From: Muribaculaceae bacterium | GTDB lineage: Bacteria; Bacteroidota; Bacteroidia; Bacteroidales; Muribaculaceae | DNA length: 6,787 nucleotides | Direction: 5' to 3' | NCBI GenBank assembly: GCA_029057255.1 | Contig: JAICZO010000363.1 | Location: 1-6,787, forward strand | Shown: piece by piece, positions 6,506 through 6,787 of the stretch | Layout of the letters: every line of letters starts with the position of its first letter | Numbering within the stretch: the stretch's first letter is position 1 | The notes under the pieces: model-generated | Databases searched by the model: none | Told to the model about the DNA's origin: nothing | The model's input: only the letters and a program-made list of their open reading frames with translations | Program-made: the position numbers and the translations under genes

Positions 6506-6670
6506 CCATTATCATTATCAAATCATTACACTAAATCTTGGTTGTGAGGGAGGGAGAGAGTTTTCCATCCGTCGGTGCGGGGCGTTGTCGGGAGGCATCC
6601 TTTGTGCGGTCGTTGCCGCACGGCGCCCTGTCGCGGTGGATGTTATGTCAGAGGATAACCCGAACCATAG
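6506..6670. other. Non-coding stretch after the sigma factor gene, partly foldable
   Basis: No credible gene is seen here. The sequence can fold: GTGCGG 6604-6609 pairs with CCGCAC 6616-6621, enclosed by GGGCG 6580-6584 with CGCCC 6624-6628 and by CATCC 6566-6570 with GGATG 6638-6642. It would be the 3' untranslated part of the sigma factor mRNA, or a small RNA. It matches no RNA family I recognise. A purine-rich run (GAGGGAGGGAGAGAG) occupies 6546-6560. Confidence 0.3.
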
Positions 6671-6787
6671 TCAGCGGTAGTCGCTGAAGCGCTCCTTCAG
6701 TTTCTTGCGGGCGAAGAATATGCGGCTCTTGACGGTGCAGAGCGGAAGGTTCATCTTCTCGGCGATTTCGTTGTACTTGTAGCCGGC
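6671..6787 (-). CDS. ECF-type RNA polymerase sigma factor, C-terminal end (cut by right window edge)
   Basis: Only the last 38 codons and the TGA stop (6673-6671) are in the window; the gene enters from the right edge. The residues AGYKYNEIAEKMNLPLCTVK, continuing SRIFFARKKLKERFSDYR, form the helix-turn-helix of sigma-70 region 4, which reads the -35 promoter region. The pattern GYKYNEIAE..N.PL.TVKSRIFFARKKL is typical of extracytoplasmic-function sigma factors of Bacteroidota. The protein ends shortly after region 4, as expected for ECF sigma factors, so there is no C-terminal extension. Its regulon, partner anti-sigma factor and start cannot be seen here. It is transcribed toward the thioesterase gene in the same direction, with the hairpin at 6471-6505 between them, suggesting separate transcription units. 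Confidence 0.9.
   Translation of the reverse strand, partial: AGYKYNEIAEKMNLPLCTVKSRIFFARKKLKERFSDYR

Noticed and set aside
6508..6670. RNase P, tmRNA, SRP RNA, 6S RNA or tRNA gene in the gene-free stretch
   Set aside because: None of the conserved sequence marks of these RNAs that I know was found on either strand.
6384..6680. 98-codon plus-strand frame across the intergenic hairpin
   Set aside because: It starts inside the thioesterase gene on the other strand, reads through the 16-bp hairpin, is rich in Cys, His and Arg without motifs, and ends inside the sigma factor gene.

Overview
The window looks like chromosomal DNA of a fairly GC-rich member of the Bacteroidales, possibly a Muribaculaceae- or Alistipes-like gut lineage. 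The evidence is a conserved Bacteroidota-type DUF4954 protein, a phosphate butyryltransferase/butyrate kinase pair, an ECF-type sigma factor tail, start codons without Shine-Dalgarno sequences, AT-rich spacers between GC-rich genes, and two perfect matches to the Bacteroidota -7 promoter element TAnnTTTG. The genus cannot be fixed from this sequence. No mobile element, CRISPR array, rRNA or tRNA gene was seen.

Layout. (1) Positions 1-3246 on the minus strand hold a likely two-gene operon: an uncharacterised DUF4954 beta-helix protein (3246 to 1270), then, 20 bases downstream, the first 416 codons of DNA polymerase I (polA, 1249 to beyond the left edge). (2) Positions 3247-3498 form a divergent promoter region with a -7 element for each direction and several small repeats. 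(3) Positions 3499-5640 on the plus strand hold ptb and buk, 12 bases apart, which convert an acyl-CoA through acyl-phosphate to the free acid plus ATP. (4) Positions 5597-6391 on the minus strand encode an acyl-ACP thioesterase that converges on buk; the two coding regions overlap by 44 bases. (5) Positions 6392-6670 contain no gene but include a perfect 16-bp hairpin and a second, weaker foldable stretch. (6) Positions 6671-6787 on the minus strand are the last 38 codons of an ECF sigma factor cut by the right edge.

Functionally, ptb and buk clearly work together (substrate-level phosphorylation, making butyrate or branched-chain acids). The facing thioesterase also releases a free fatty acid, but from acyl-ACP, and a shared role is only an inference. 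The rest is housekeeping (DNA repair/replication, regulation) plus a conserved protein of unknown function. I saw no convincing new multi-gene system. The points most worth a second look are the apparently degraded proofreading motif and possible clamp-binding peptide in PolA, the unusual C-terminal extension of Buk and its antisense overlap with the thioesterase, the inverted repeat framing the ptb promoter, and the DUF4954-polA pairing.
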